The notes beneath the pieces were generated by a model. The model was not told the origin of the DNA, ran no database searches, and was given only the letters and a program-made list of their open reading frames with translations. This document shows positions 26,001 through 39,372 of a DNA stretch of 64,000 bases, piece by piece; positions within the stretch are counted from its first letter, which is position 1; the number at the start of each line of letters is the position of its first letter. The position numbers and the translations under genes were made by a program. The stretch lies in contig CM119267.1 in the NCBI GenBank assembly GCA_051294375.1, positions 22,259,486 to 22,323,485 on the forward strand, written 5' to 3'. The stretch is from Paraspadella gotoi. Taxonomy: Eukaryota > Chaetognatha.

Positions 26001-26226
26001 GCGGCGAAACGGGCGGCGATGCGGGCGGCGACGCCGGCGGAGTTGAAGACTCCATCGGTCGCGGCGTTGTCTGCTCGAATCCCTCGACAACTGATTCTTC
26101 GCTCCTCAACGGGCTCCGATCTATCGACGGGCGCCGTGCTGAGTTCTCTAGCGCCGCCTTTCTCTGCCGGCGTCGCTGCATCAGTGACGCTACGAGATCC
26201 TCGGCGCTCTGGTCCGAGGACGCCAT
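20073..26226 (-). CDS. CC2D2A: CC2D2A, coiled-coil and C2 domain protein of the ciliary transition zone
   Basis: Transition-zone protein of the MKS complex at the base of cilia (Joubert/Meckel disease gene in humans), so the animal builds cilia. Exons: about 26226-25915, 25150-24905, 24870-23635, one very large exon from about 23530 to 20470, and about 20385-20073. N-terminal motifs match the family: IRERMRQRMAARLQRA, DEGFYVGQQPYV with MESRLLREADGRG, and FTHHHLFSEEHVLA before the coiled coil (roughly 23.75-24.1 kb). A C2 domain lies in the large exon (VYVNVLRAFNLPMREPEKAE, ASWNEEVSLPF). The last exon ends VEFALGVYVHAYPSNVLSVW then VYVASL, nearly as in vertebrates. The first exon (Pro-rich repeats of PPAS/PPVS) is placed by reading frame and a donor only and is less certain. 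The first intron holds a hAT-like element. Confidence 0.9.
25200..25710 (+). mobile_element. hAT-like non-autonomous element, copy 1 (CC2D2A intron), right end unclear
   Basis: Aligns along most of its length with the element at 60762-61522. It starts TAGAGTGGAGCACTCAAGAA and shares TTGTTCATATTAT, CGGGAACAGAATAGTA and TTCTCTGTA further in. It lacks the nested 150-bp insertion at the matching site (about 25490) and so shows the empty site. The right terminus found in the other copy is not recognisable here. Confidence 0.75.
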
Positions 26227-26608
26227 ATTTTTTGTGGCGCTTTAGTTTTTAAAATTCATCTTTGGAGATAAAAAATGAGGATTAAGGGATAAAATCAATA
26301 ACAAAGAATAACGATAGAGCATTGAAAAAACTTTTAAATCTCGTCAATCACCATCGCAAGGCGGAAATATTAAATCATGCAAAGGAATAAATTTTTTTTT
26401 TCAAGAAAAAGGATCTCGATTTTATCGTCCTTAATAAAAAGGCATGTTTTTTTTTAAATCTAAAGAGATCGGAGACTAAGTATAAGTAAAGAAATTAAGT
26501 ATAAATAAAAAAGGCGCGACTTGAAAACAAATTGGTCGCTTTAATGTCGATATAAGTACGTACGTAGAAACGGCAAAAACAACCTCCTCCGTAAAATATT
26601 TGATGGCT
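26227..26608. other. Spacer between zinc-finger gene and CC2D2A
   Basis: AT-rich, with several T or A runs. No gene seen. It should hold the CC2D2A promoter and the zinc-finger 3' UTR. Confidence 0.5.
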
Positions 26609-28683
<2,075 letters not shown>

Positions 28684-29058
28684 CTTCTATGCAGTTCAAG
28701 CGAAAAAAAATTTACTTAACGTCATTTCAGGGGCTAATAAAGGTAAGGAATGTTGAGAACATGGAAAAACAAAACAACAACAAAAAAAGTCGAGTAAGAA
28801 GTATCACACAATAAGCTGAGTTTAAAAACAAGTCAAAATTAAATAAAATTCAAATGAATGCCCGATTGTTTCGAAAACTTTTTATTTAGTATTAGCCACA
28901 ACAAGCAACCAGCTCAAAAAGTCAATTAATAATTTAAATCTTCTAATTCATCCAGGCACCACACATACCTACTACCTAGTAAACCATTAAAGCGTTGGGT
29001 GAAAGCTACATAAATGTATAAAAGGGCATTCTAATGTGAATACTACGGCATTGTAAGC
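28684..29058. other. Spacer between GNS and the zinc-finger gene
   Basis: AT-rich; no gene seen. It holds the GNS 3' UTR and the zinc-finger promoter. Confidence 0.5.
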
Positions 29059-30783
29059 TTATACCGCAACAACGGCGAAATTGTCGTACATTGCCCGACG
29101 GCACTCTTCGCCCCGACACTTCCGCAAACGATCTAAACTTCTCCAAAATCCCTTTCTTCTTTCGACAGAGAGCGAAGGGGCAGTGTTGACCAACTGATAT
29201 GGATCCGCTTTCAAGTCGTAGTGCTCAACGAAACTCTCTTCGTCGTCGAACTTACAAAAAACGTCATTTTTTTCCGCGTTGAATGTGCGCACGCACACGT
29301 ACGTGTTGTTGACGGCGTCCTCGCACACACAATCTGGAAAGCAATTGGCGACGCCTCCGGCTGCCCTCTCAGCGGCGCAGTCGGGCGGAACGCCGCCACC
29401 AGATTCTCCCTGATGCTCGATGGTGAAGGAATCCCGAGGAGGATCGGGTCCGAATTTCGCGTCGCTCGTTAACGTCATCTTCAAGGAGACGCCGTCCACG
29501 AAATCAGGTACGACTCCGCCTGCGAGATCGACGATCGTGGGCGCAAGATCGATGTTTAGCGCCACCTGAGACACGCGCCTGTTGGCGGATATGCTGGGTC
29601 CGCGGACGATGAGGGGCACGCGGACATCGAACTCGTATAACTGACGCTTGTCATTGGGCAGAGAGAACTGACCCAAATGGAAGCCGTTGTCAGACGTGAA
29701 AATCACGTAGGTGTTGCTCAAAACCCCGTGGCGCCGCAAAGTCGAGACCACGCTTTCGACGAGATCGTCCACGGATTTAAGAGTGCGCCAACGTTGGCGG
29801 AAAGTGTCGTTAATGTAGGTCATGGACTCGTTGACCATGGGGCTCCTAGCTCGTCTCAACAACCAGTGCTTGTCCTTTCCGTAAACGCCGAAACTCGGGA
29901 GTCGCGACGCCCTCGCGTTGGCAAAGTCGCCCGCGTATTGCGGGGCCGGAATAAAAGGCGCGTGCGGTGCCGGAGTGGCTAACATCATGAAGAAAGGATC
30001 ACGATCGAGTGTGGAAGTTCTATCAGCGAACTTCGTATTAAGATATTTGACGGCCTTTCGTCGTATGACGTCGGTCAAATAATCCGTCGCGTATTTATCC
30101 CCGTGCCTGACCTCAATCCCATTCTCGGAAAGGCTGTAGTTGTAATACTGAGAATTCCCTATCAACCCGTTCCATTGATCCCAACCAACGGGCACGCGAC
30201 CCGGTCCGCCGGTTATATTTTTTCCGTATTGGTTTAAGTATTTTCCCGCGTAAAAAGTGGAGTAGTTGAGCGCCTTCATCTGCGCCGCCAGGGATTTCGG
30301 CTCGAGATCTTTCTGCCAAGCGGGGCCGTCGCACCCGCCGGTTACAGAGTTGTTGACAACGCCCGTATTGTGGGCGTACATGCCGGTGAGCAGAGACGAG
30401 CGTGACGGACAACAGAGTGGCGTGGTCACGTACATCGAATCGAAGGTGGTTCCGTGGCCGGCGAGAAGAGAGAGCGTTTTGGGCATAGGGGTTAAGCCAT
30501 CTAATGGTTCATTGATTATTAATTATTAGAGGGATTTTTTTCTCCCGCGTTACCTTCGCTCACTTTCTGTAATTGAATATTTTTTTTTCAAAAGTGTTTC
30601 TTTCCCAAAACCGTCCTTTGCAATTTTATGTTTTTTTTTCTAATTAAAGCTATGTTTTCCTGCTAACTTACCCAAAAGGACGTCTTGATCGTCGGTAAGG
30701 ATCACGACAAAGTTTGGTCGTTTTGCCGACGAAAACTCCGTCGCGAGAAGAAACGACGCAACGAGAAACCAAAATCCCAGCAT
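29059..30783 (-). CDS. GNS: N-acetylglucosamine-6-sulfatase (lysosomal)
   Basis: Removes 6-O-sulfate from N-acetylglucosamine ends of heparan and keratan sulfate in lysosomes. Two exons: 30783-30674 gives the signal peptide (MLGFWFLVASFLLATEFSSA) and the metal-binding TDDQD; the second, from about 30508, gives the rest (about 517 residues in all). The sulfatase signature C-C-P-S-R is at about residues 67-71; its first Cys is the one converted to formylglycine. Strong matches to the human enzyme include GKYLNQYG, SQYYNYSLSENG, FMMLATPAPHAPF, TSDNGFHLGQFSLPNDKRQL and NCFPDCVCEDAVNNTYVCVR. The catalytic set looks complete. The protein is slightly shorter at the C terminus than vertebrate GNS. 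It lies 177 bp downstream of the leishmanolysin-like gene in the same orientation. Confidence 0.95.
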
Positions 30784-30960
30784 TATTTGGCCTTAACTTC
30801 TCGAAAGCTTATATTAATATTCACGTAGATTTAAGGTATAAATAACATTTATTTTTCAAATGAACGTATAAACGAGGGTGAAGAAAAAAGAAACTAACTC
30901 GTATTTTACAGGATCAATAACAACAACAAAAATGTTAACAAATATAAATATTATTAAAAA

Positions 30961-33557
30961 CTAGGAATCCGTGGCTGATGTGACTGATTCCAGAAAAACG
31001 AGAACAGCCAGAATAGAGCCAAAGATCCAACTATGATTCCAGCCGGCGCCGGCGCCAGCGCCGCAAGTCAATGAATCCAACGCCCGACTCGGCGGTGAAT
31101 AAGGTTCGTCCACGTTGGAATAACACCAGTTCTTTCTTCGCTTTTTCTCTGGAGAAATCTCGAAGTCTTCGCCGCAGACGAAGCCGCAGTTGGTCGGGCA
31201 GACGAGGTGGCCGAGGTGCAGCCAATCGTCGCGCAGCATTCCGACCTTTATACGCTGTCCCGGGCGGTCGCAGCGGTAAGTTCGATTGCGAATCTCCACG
31301 GTGACAACGACTCCCTCACTCGATCCGGACGTCGAACACCCAACTCGATAACAACCCGAGCCCCAGTGGGACACGTAACGAATCTTATCGCACTGAAGCA
31401 ATTCCCATGGGCGGTACTGCTCCAGGCAGACGGAATCGGGTCCGTAGGTCTCTAACGCGTAGTTCTTGTTCTCGTCCGGCGAATTGGAGGGGATTTTGCA
31501 GGAGGAGCCGCGGACGACGCGATCCTCGCTTCGCCAGTTGAAGTCTTGTACGAAAGGGCAGTAGTCGGCGAGGACGACGGAGCCGCCGAGGAAGCGGGAG
31601 TTGGAGGAGGAAGAGGAGGAGGAATCCGCGGAAAAGTAACGATACTCTGCGGGAACCTCCTCATCGTGTTCGATCAAGTTGCAGAGGCCGACGGCGGCCA
31701 GGCTGGGTTCTGTGCACTCTGTGCGGAGGGTCGTGGCGCGGTGGCTGGACTCTGTGCAGAAAGGGTGCCCGTCGAGACCGAACTCGAAGCAGCTTCTTTG
31801 GGCGAAGTCGCATCCGAGGTTCTTTCCCCAGGTAAGGATCTCGGCCATGGAGTAGTTGGACACGAACCAGCCGGTGTCCTCCATGAGGGCCAGGGTGATG
31901 CGGCTAAATACTGGGTTGTGGGTGTAGGTGCCGGTCATAGCCTCGTTGCCGAAGACCCTCTTTTCGAGATGTGTGAATTCGGTCCCGTGTCCGCCTTGGT
32001 TCTCTAATTCGGCGCCTGGAAAAAGAGACGAATTTAAGAAAAACTGTTAAACGATTTGACAACTGTTCTCATCACATCCGTTCCAATAACCGATAAACAG
32101 TTATAACAAAGGAATAACTGACGAAAACCCACAACTCGCCTTCCAGCGACGGGCAATTAAAATGTTGTCGGACTTCTTTGATTACGCGTGGCGTCACGAT
32201 GTAGTCGAATTTTCTCTTGATTTCACCCTTGACGCTCCGCCACGTTTTTACGAAAGACTTGACGATGTTCGACGACCACTGATGACTGGAAGAAAAAAAA
32301 GATTGAATGATACCGTCAAAAAAATGATAATTAGATCGGCAAATATATGTTCTTACAGATTTATGGTTTCGTTGTAAAAGGGTTTATTGTCAAAACTTCG
32401 CCGAGGCGTGAGAGGCGCCCCGTTGTCGTCGCGATAAAAGGCATACAACCCGGCAGAGTATCCCAGCGCGTGAAGAATCTCGTGCTTTACCTGGAGATTC
32501 AAGGATCGTATAAATTAAATTTGCACTTTTGATGTCCAAGCGATAATAGTGAAAGGAAACAAATACCGTGGAAAGAAGGCTGGCGAAATCGTGGGGTGCG
32601 TTGGAAAGGGTCTTCACGGAAGGACAAATGTTCACGTATCCGGCCAATGGTCGGTCGGTGTCCGCTTCCAACTGACAATAGGCAGCGTAGGCGACGGTGT
32701 TGGGAATTTTGCATCGATCCGACATCACGGTGGAAGTGTACAAAATGAAGTCGGTATTTTCGAATCCTTGACCTGAATTCAATACAATTCGACTAAAAAT
32801 GACTCTTAAATAAGAGAAAGCAATCCTTGGTTCAGTATGGATCAAACTCACCTCGGTGTCCTTTGGAGCGACAATTTTCCCCCTTTTCGTTGCAATAGCG
32901 ACATTCTTGCAGATGAGACTCGGGAAGAACGAAATGGCCACAGGTCGTTTCCCTGGCGCAATCCTTCCAGCAATAATGCTCATGGTTGATGGGAGTGAAA
33001 ACCTGAAGATGGTCAAACAACGATGCCCTCTCTTAAAAGCGAAATGACAGTAAAAGTGTAGGCCTCTCACGTATGTTAATTTACCTGACCATAAAATTTT
33101 ATGTAAATCAACAAATTTTTTTCAAATACCTGCAGTGTGACGCAATGGCGGTCCAAGAGAATTTTCTTGACGGGCCGTTTGGCGGAGAGCGTCTTCTCCC
33201 AAAAGGCGACGGCGCGGGGAATGATTCGCTCTTGAATCAAGGACCTCTGAGCGTCGGTCAAATCTTGGAGACTCGAGTCGTAGACGACGCGAATTCGGAG
33301 CGGAAGTCGCTAATTGGGTCAGGGTGAAGTGACACTAAGTAGTAAGTACGTAGTATACAACAAACAACAAATAACAAAAAGGTTATAAACACCTCATTTG
33401 TAGACCGTTTTACTGGCGTAGTGGTGTCTCTTTCCTGTCTAACGTGAAACTTCAACTCTTCTGGACGGGGATACCGATGGTTGCACGCGTTGTGAGCGAA
33501 TTTTAGGTCGAGGAAGGACAAAAGGAGGAGAACGGTTAAGTAGAACGGGATTGCCAT
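30961..33557 (-). CDS. LMLN: Leishmanolysin-like zinc metalloprotease (M8)
   Basis: Secreted or surface zinc endopeptidase of family M8. About seven exons; start [20 protein letters not shown], a signal peptide. The family Cys-rich segment [14 protein letters not shown] and [14 protein letters not shown] follow in exon 3. The zinc motif HEILH (HExxH) is in exon 5 at about 32477-32491, followed by [14 protein letters not shown]. The last exon has the third zinc ligand in FTHLEKR and the Met-turn in [16 protein letters not shown], then [10 protein letters not shown] and [11 protein letters not shown]. The C terminus ends in a Ser/Gly/Ala region and a hydrophobic tail ([17 protein letters not shown]), as in a GPI-anchored protein. 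All catalytic residues are present. It starts 177 bp from the stop of the upstream gene. Confidence 0.92.
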
Positions 33558-33734
33558 TTTGATTTTTAATAACGAGATCAAACAACATTTTTGTTCAAAG
33601 AAACGTCAATTTTCGCAATATCATTTTGGTACCCTAAAAATAAAATAACAGTAAAAAAGAGTACGGCATAGTCCAATAAAAATTTTAATCAATAGGAGTA
33701 ACAAACAACTCGATAGAAAAAAAAAAAATGAAAG

Positions 33735-35204
33735 CTATCGGCCCGATTTCAAAACGGCACGCCTCTTGATCATGTACCGATCGATCATAAATAAAACGCG
33801 TCTGTTTTGCACGCTCGTCATCTTCACTCCGTTCAGTTCGAAGTGCGACTTTATCCGTTCGAACAAATTACTCTTAGACAAGTCACCCTCTCGGTTGATC
33901 AGATCCTCTAGCAGCAACTTCTCTTCATCGCCGAACAACCTGGTGGAGTCGTCGCCGACTCCGCCGCCGCCAAATACGTCGTGAGCGCCCTCGACGACGA
34001 CGCGCCACTTAGCGATGTCGCCGACGAAAATCCGCAATTTGACCATAACCGCGCAATTGTGCCTGTCCTGCTTGAATCTCTTTCCCGCGCACAGAGGAAG
34101 GCAGACGCCCAACCCGCCGCAACGTCGACGACACTGAGCGGAGCCAGGGCAGAAAAGATACCAGGAGCAGACGGAGGTGTCCTTTGCGGCGCCGGCCCTG
34201 ACACGGTCCCGAAGGGCGACGCCGGCGTCGGTGAGGACGAACTCGTCGTCCAACCAGTTCTTCCTCATTGGTCGGCCGCCTCGGGACCAAGACTCCTTGG
34301 CGGCGGCAACGGCGCTGTTTTTCCGTGGCGTCTCCCTCACGGCGACGAGACGTTTTTTCAAAGCCCGCTTGCCCCGATTGAGGACGAGGCCTTTGGTTAA
34401 GGGGTGGGTTTTGAGAAATCGAAACAAGGGTTTGCCGACGTCCACAGTCGCGGCGTTTGTCTGAAGCGTCCCGTCAAAACTATCAGTGCTCGTTATTCCT
34501 GAAGGATCTTCCAGGTCGAAACCAATATGCTCGTCATCGGATTCACAGAAAATCATCGTACGATCGTCGTCTTCGGAAACCAATTCCGTTTTAATAGATT
34601 GACTCTCTCGATGACTAGCTTCGCCCTTCTCTTCTTCTACATCACTAAATTCATTCTCAACTCGATGGGCGCATCTTTTCCGTTTCCGGCGCCTCCTGCT
34701 ATCTTCCTGCGTAACCTCTGCAAGTCGTGAGGCCGATACAGCGCCCACGACCTCTTTCAACGGCCCTATCATGTTATCAAAGATTACGCTGGCAAGGTTT
34801 GGATCGCGCCCAGCTCGCATAAGATCCCGCCCACCGGGAAAGTTGGCGACCACTACGGAACCGCGCAGGCCGAAGTTTGGGCGCAAGCTGACGGCGTCGC
34901 AACGATCGTAAAAGGCACGCGTGAGAGCCGGGAGAGGGCGTTCTAGGACGGTGGAAGTCGTTTCGGGAACGACATCATCGACTGCACAACCAATGCTACC
35001 AAATGTTACAACAAGATCCAAATTGGAATCAGACGAGTCGCAAAGGAGTAAAAGTTTGCTCTGAATTATTTTTCGGTTGGGTTCGAGAAATTCGATCAGG
35101 GAAAGTTTAAAGTCGCTGTGATAAGCAAAAAAACCCGGCAACGATTTGCGGAATAGAGCATTTTCACCCACGATGAGAACCGCAGTTTTTATCATTCTTA
35201 GCAA
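33735..35204 (-). CDS. MoaB/gephyrin-G-like domain fused to a Cys/His-rich C-terminal region (intronless)
   Basis: Single-exon frame of 489 residues. Residues 5-160 resemble the MoCF-biosynthesis (MoaB/Mog, gephyrin G, cinnamon N-terminal) fold: TAVLIVGENALFR at the first strand, DLVVTFGSIG at 63-72 where the family has TTGGTG, DDVVPETTSTVLER at 76-89 where it has DVTPEAT, and GLRGSVVVANFPG at 112-124 where it has GIRG...NLPGS. The glycine-rich loop is altered, so binding of molybdopterin is doubtful. A basic stretch (RRRKRKR, about 170-177) and an acidic Ser-rich linker follow. The C-terminal half has Cys at 346, 352, 358, 362, 368 and 372, then RHNC (H382, C384), a W at 400 and H408, spaced like a zinc-binding domain of the WRKY/GCM/FLYWCH kind; that is inference. 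I know no described protein with this arrangement. Confidence 0.7.
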   Translation of the reverse strand: MLRMIKTAVLIVGENALFRKSLPGFFAYHSDFKLSLIEFLEPNRKIIQSKLLLLCDSSDSNLDLVVTFGSIGCAVDDVVPETTSTVLERPLPALTRAFYDRCDAVSLRPNFGLRGSVVVANFPGGRDLMRAGRDPNLASVIFDNMIGPLKEVVGAVSASRLAEVTQEDSRRRRKRKRCAHRVENEFSDVEEEKGEASHRESQSIKTELVSEDDDRTMIFCESDDEHIGFDLEDPSGITSTDSFDGTLQTNAATVDVGKPLFRFLKTHPLTKGLVLNRGKRALKKRLVAVRETPRKNSAVAAAKESWSRGGRPMRKNWLDDEFVLTDAGVALRDRVRAGAAKDTSVCSWYLFCPGSAQCRRRCGGLGVCLPLCAGKRFKQDRHNCAVMVKLRIFVGDIAKWRVVVEGAHDVFGGGGVGDDSTRLFGDEEKLLLEDLINREGDLSKSNLFERIKSHFELNGVKMTSVQNRRVLFMIDRYMIKRRAVLKSGR

Positions 35205-36409
35205 CTAATATAAAAAATAATTCACCTTACATTGTAAACAGTTGTAATAAGGGTAATAGAGTATAAACAAGAAAAAAATACCTTATTTATTCGATTTGTT
35301 AAAAAATAGCGAAATCTGCTTTTTTTTAACTGCTAACAATTTTTTATACAAATAATTCTGAGTCAGCATGTAATTTTCAACTTTTCAATATTTTTTTAAC
35401 GTCATCACATACCCAATACGGCGGAACAAAGTAAAAACTAAGAGTTCTGTAATATAAATAACCTTAGAGCATTAAGATTTTATGTATAGTTAATAACATA
35501 GAACCATTTAAAGTTTATTGTATAAATCATAAAACAATTTATGTTCACATAGGAACTTTTTGCAACCATTCCCGCAATTATTTGTTTGCTCTGTTTTCTT
35601 TCAAAAAAAAAAAAAAAAAAAAACTGTTCAAACAAAATAAATTTGGTCCAGTAGTTTTCTCGGAACGTGTTCTGGTCACAAAAAACGGGTACTGTGGACG
35701 AACATATAGAACATGCAACCTCGGTCAAACCACTTGACCTTAACAACTTGACCCCGCTCGTCTCCCCCAGTTTATTTGTGGTCAAAACGTTGACCTTTGT
35801 AAATACCATTGTAATAGACTTAGCATCGGAGCATTTTGACTGTTATTGTTTATAACCTTGTTGAAGAATAAATCATTCTTGATCTGAAACTTGTGTCGTC
35901 CATAGTACCTCATTTTATAATATAAAGCTTTCTGTATTACATAAAATGTTTTGAATCGTGATTCGAAATAAAAAGACGATACATGTCGGAATAAAAAAAA
36001 ACAAAAAAAACAAACCAACAACCATCAGTCTCGACTTGTAAAGTTCCATGACTAATATTGACTATAGACGAAAAAAAATAAGTAAAAGACGAGATCACAG
36101 ATAAAACTGTGTAGAATAAAGAAAAAAATTAGCCAAATTACTATTACATTCATCCAATGAGAAAATAAGTCCGTTTTTTATTGCCAAAAATTGTTGTTAG
36201 TAACAAATAAAATCTTTGTTTTCTCTTACTAATTCATTTAAAAAAGAACAAAAGGATTCAACTGGGCACTTTTGTTATTTACCGATTGAAAAAAAAATAT
36301 TTGAAACGGAATGTTTACATAATACATATAAATAAACAAATAATTTTTTGTTATAACTGATAACTACGATATATTTCTTGATATGATAGTCATTTTTAAC
36401 CGCTGTTTT
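35205..36409. other. AT-rich spacer with poly(A) run and a cluster of TTGACC half-sites
   Basis: No coding gene seen. A run of about 20 A lies at 35604-35624. Between 35723 and 35795 five TTGACC/GGTCAA hexamers occur: 35723-35728, 35734-35739, 35748-35753, 35780-35785 and 35790-35795. The rest is AT-rich without recognisable structure. Confidence 0.6.
35723..35795. promoter_or_regulatory. Cluster of five TTGACC hexamers
   Basis: Five copies of TTGACC or its complement in 73 bases, two pairs as inverted repeats. The hexamer equals the extended nuclear-receptor half-site (A)AGGTCAA in part and also the W-box core type. It lies about 520 bases upstream of the MoCF-like gene start. Function is inferred only from the density. 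Confidence 0.3.
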
Positions 36410-39372
36410 TTATATAATACTGAGTTGATTTATATCCAATATTCCAAAATGAATATTACGATGCTTGTGAATCAGAAGAAGGTCCGTTTCACACAATGTT
36501 GATCTCGCGATGAAATTAGCCCCTTCAAATTTTTCTCTGCCGAAACATTTTTCTTCGATTACTTTTAATCCATCATTTATTAGCTCTTTGTGTTTTTCGA
36601 TGATTTTGTCTCTATCATCAAAATTTCCTCGAGAACTGAAAGCGGTTATAGACTTTCCCAGGAGTCTTCCTTTGTTGTCTAAATAATGATGTTGCTTCAA
36701 AATACCCAAAATGTTGTCCGTAAGAAAGTCTTCTTCAACGAATTCTCGTTCTAAATCCCAAGATTTTATCTGCTTAAAAGAATTTTGTTGGGGACGACAG
36801 AGAGCCAAGCATATTTTAAAGTCGGGAACTGGGAAATTCTTTTCAAAAAATTCAGCAAACTGATAATCGGTACTTGAGATTTTGCTTATTTCCTCAAGGG
36901 ATAAATTCGCATGAATGTCCCCGTCTTTAGCACATTTTTGAGTCGCTCGGAAGAACTTCTGGAAAGCGTCCGCTTTGCTATGTTTCGAAACCAAACTATC
37001 ATGGATAAGATTAGTCGACACTTTTACTTGCGAACATGCTATTCTTGTAGCTTCGGCATTAAAACGATTTTTTACATGAAGTAGAAAAACGTTAAATTGT
37101 TTTTCGTTACATTTTTGCTTTTGGACCGCCATGACGTCACATAGTTCCACATACTCATTACATTCATTTGTTATACCGTCACCAACAATGTAATGATAGG
37201 AACTATTTTTACAACTGCAGTTGCTCAAATGGTACAACTGATTATAATGATTTTCTGGTAGTTTCACGAACATCCGTAAAAACTGAATTAATCTCACAGG
37301 ACAAACATTGTTGGCGAGTTTACGCACTTTCTTCCAACAGTTTTTGTTTAGATGAGGATTGATTACAATCCAACCACGATCGAATTTCCTAATATTTGCG
37401 TCGTTACAACTGCAAACCTTACGTGGGTCGCTTTCCAAAGGACAAATTTTGTTCAAATCTAGCATATTTACTGAATGTTGAACAGTTTCAACACAGTTAG
37501 ATTTTTCTAATCTTGGTCCTTGTGCTTGCTTTTCAAGTTCATTGAGTATGAGCTCAGCTTGATGATTGCTTACATTATTAAATGAAGCAAATCGTTCAGC
37601 TGTAAACAACACGCTCTTTTTAACACACCAAGGTAAAATTTCAGGCATTTTTTCCCCTTCCGATTCAATCAGCAATCGCTTACTTACAACACTGTGAAAA
37701 GTGCGTAAGTTTTCAAGAGATGTATCTTGGCTAATTCTATAAAAACGATCTTGAAATCGGAAAACCGTTTGAAATTCCCCCTCTAAACTTGTAATAAAAG
37801 AGCAATCAATTAATTTCCAAAATTTTTTAGTTACGTACTCTGAGTTGATTGTATTAAAGAAACAAATATCTATATTTCGAATTATATCTCTCATTTGGGC
37901 CTTTTTCTTTCCGACAAATTGCTGAAGAGTATCCATAACATCTCTAATTGTGACGGTATCTCCAATTTTCGGATTTATTCCATCTGACCACCGAAGAACT
38001 TCCTTATTTAACTTCAATTGAACATTGTTACTCATATCAAAGCTTTTCTGATGGTATAAACTAGGTTTTGCATCTATGTCAAACATTGTTACTGGCTTAC
38101 CATTGATGTAAGATTCAATATCAAACGCCAAAAGCTCAAAACAATCACTTTTTGTGTTTTGGTCGTCGACTTCTTCAATGTGTCGCAGAATTTCCCAGTT
38201 GGGATCGGGTGTCTTGAAACATTGTTCAGAAATTTTATCATGCATAAAGATTAAAATTTCTCGAAATTTTTTCCCCTCTACTTCAAGATTCTCAGGAAGA
38301 GGGAGCTTAATCTGACCGTATCCAATTTCAGTAATATTTTTTTGAGGCTTTATTCCTTCAATTAAGCCAACAAATACCTGACCAACAGAATTGTCTTTAA
38401 TCGTAGCGCTAAACTTTCGTAGTGCTCCATACCTGCTCAATAAATCGTGACGATTAACGCGCTCTGTGGTGATTAAACCTTCAAAGAAATATCGAATTTC
38501 CGCGTCTGTAATGTTTAGAGGATCAAGAAAAGTTTCTGCAAACATTTTCGGAAACCCTGCATCCCTGATAATCCTAAGTTTCTGCCATACCCCACTATAA
38601 CCGCTTTTGGGCAACGCATAAAAAGGTATAGTAGGGTCTGAAGTTAACCAGAAAACGAAGGTTATCAGACCATTGTACCTATCATTCTTATCTACGAGCT
38701 TTTGTTTAGTCACTGATTTATATACCTTGCAAATATAGTATTTTACTTTTTCCCCGTTGACCGATTGTAAACCTGTAGGATTTGAAATCGTTAATTCAAA
38801 TTTATTTACGTGGATATTTTCGCCAGCTCGATTGACAAAAATACGCTGTATTTCTTCCTTAGGTTGTTTGCTTTCTTTTTTAAATCTGACTTTGCTTGGC
38901 TTTGAATATCGCGTTGTGATACCTTCGATAATTTTATTTACAGTTCGCAATCTTTCCGAAAGTTTTTCTGAATCAAATGAGTGTCTTATTTTACTAATAG
39001 CAAACAATTTTTTTTTTTATTGTCGTTTTCATTTGAAGCCGTTTCCTCATTTTCACTGTCGTAATTTTCATCATCCTCGTCCTCGTCGTCCGAAGAATCT
39101 AAGGTATTAGTTTTACGTATTGGAAAAAAATAGTCAGAAATCTTTGTTTTTATTTTGGACTGTTTTTGAGATGAGGAAAAGGAGTGATCGATATCCATCA
39201 TAGTAAGACGGTGTGAATTATCCTCATTATCCTCCCTATCGATCTCCATCATGGAATCCTGACCAGGGTCTGTCATCATCTCGGAGTCTTGAGGATTAGA
39301 TGCGAATAAAGAGGTAGAGGGCTCACCCAACTGAGGAGCCGCTTTCAACCCAGAATTTGTTCTTTGATTCAT
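36410..39372 (-). CDS. Large intronless AT-rich frame, possible TIGR04141/DUF6119-like protein, frameshifted at a poly(A) run
   Basis: The 5' part (39372-38986) encodes an acidic, Ser-rich 120-residue region with a PCNA-binding-like KTKISDYF motif. It runs off frame at eleven consecutive A on the coding strand (39018-39008). The long part (39007 to 36410, 865 residues) has no ATG at its beginning; it continues in the -1 frame and would be joined by one extra A. The body is Lys/Asn-rich, unlike neighbouring genes, and has no introns. Segments FRFQDRFYRISQDTSLENL and VELCDVMAVQ, followed by LLHVKNRFNAEA and RIACSQVKVS, faintly recall the sporadically distributed TIGR04141 (DUF6119) family of bacteria and some eukaryotes; this is a weak recollection, not a match. 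A homopolymer sequencing error, programmed -1 frameshifting, or a decaying gene are all possible. It is not an Argonaute. Confidence 0.6.

Noticed and set aside
36410-39007. First thought to be a second Argonaute because of its length and the nearby PIWI gene
   Set aside because: No PAZ signature, no catalytic Asp-Asp-His set and no MID motifs are present.
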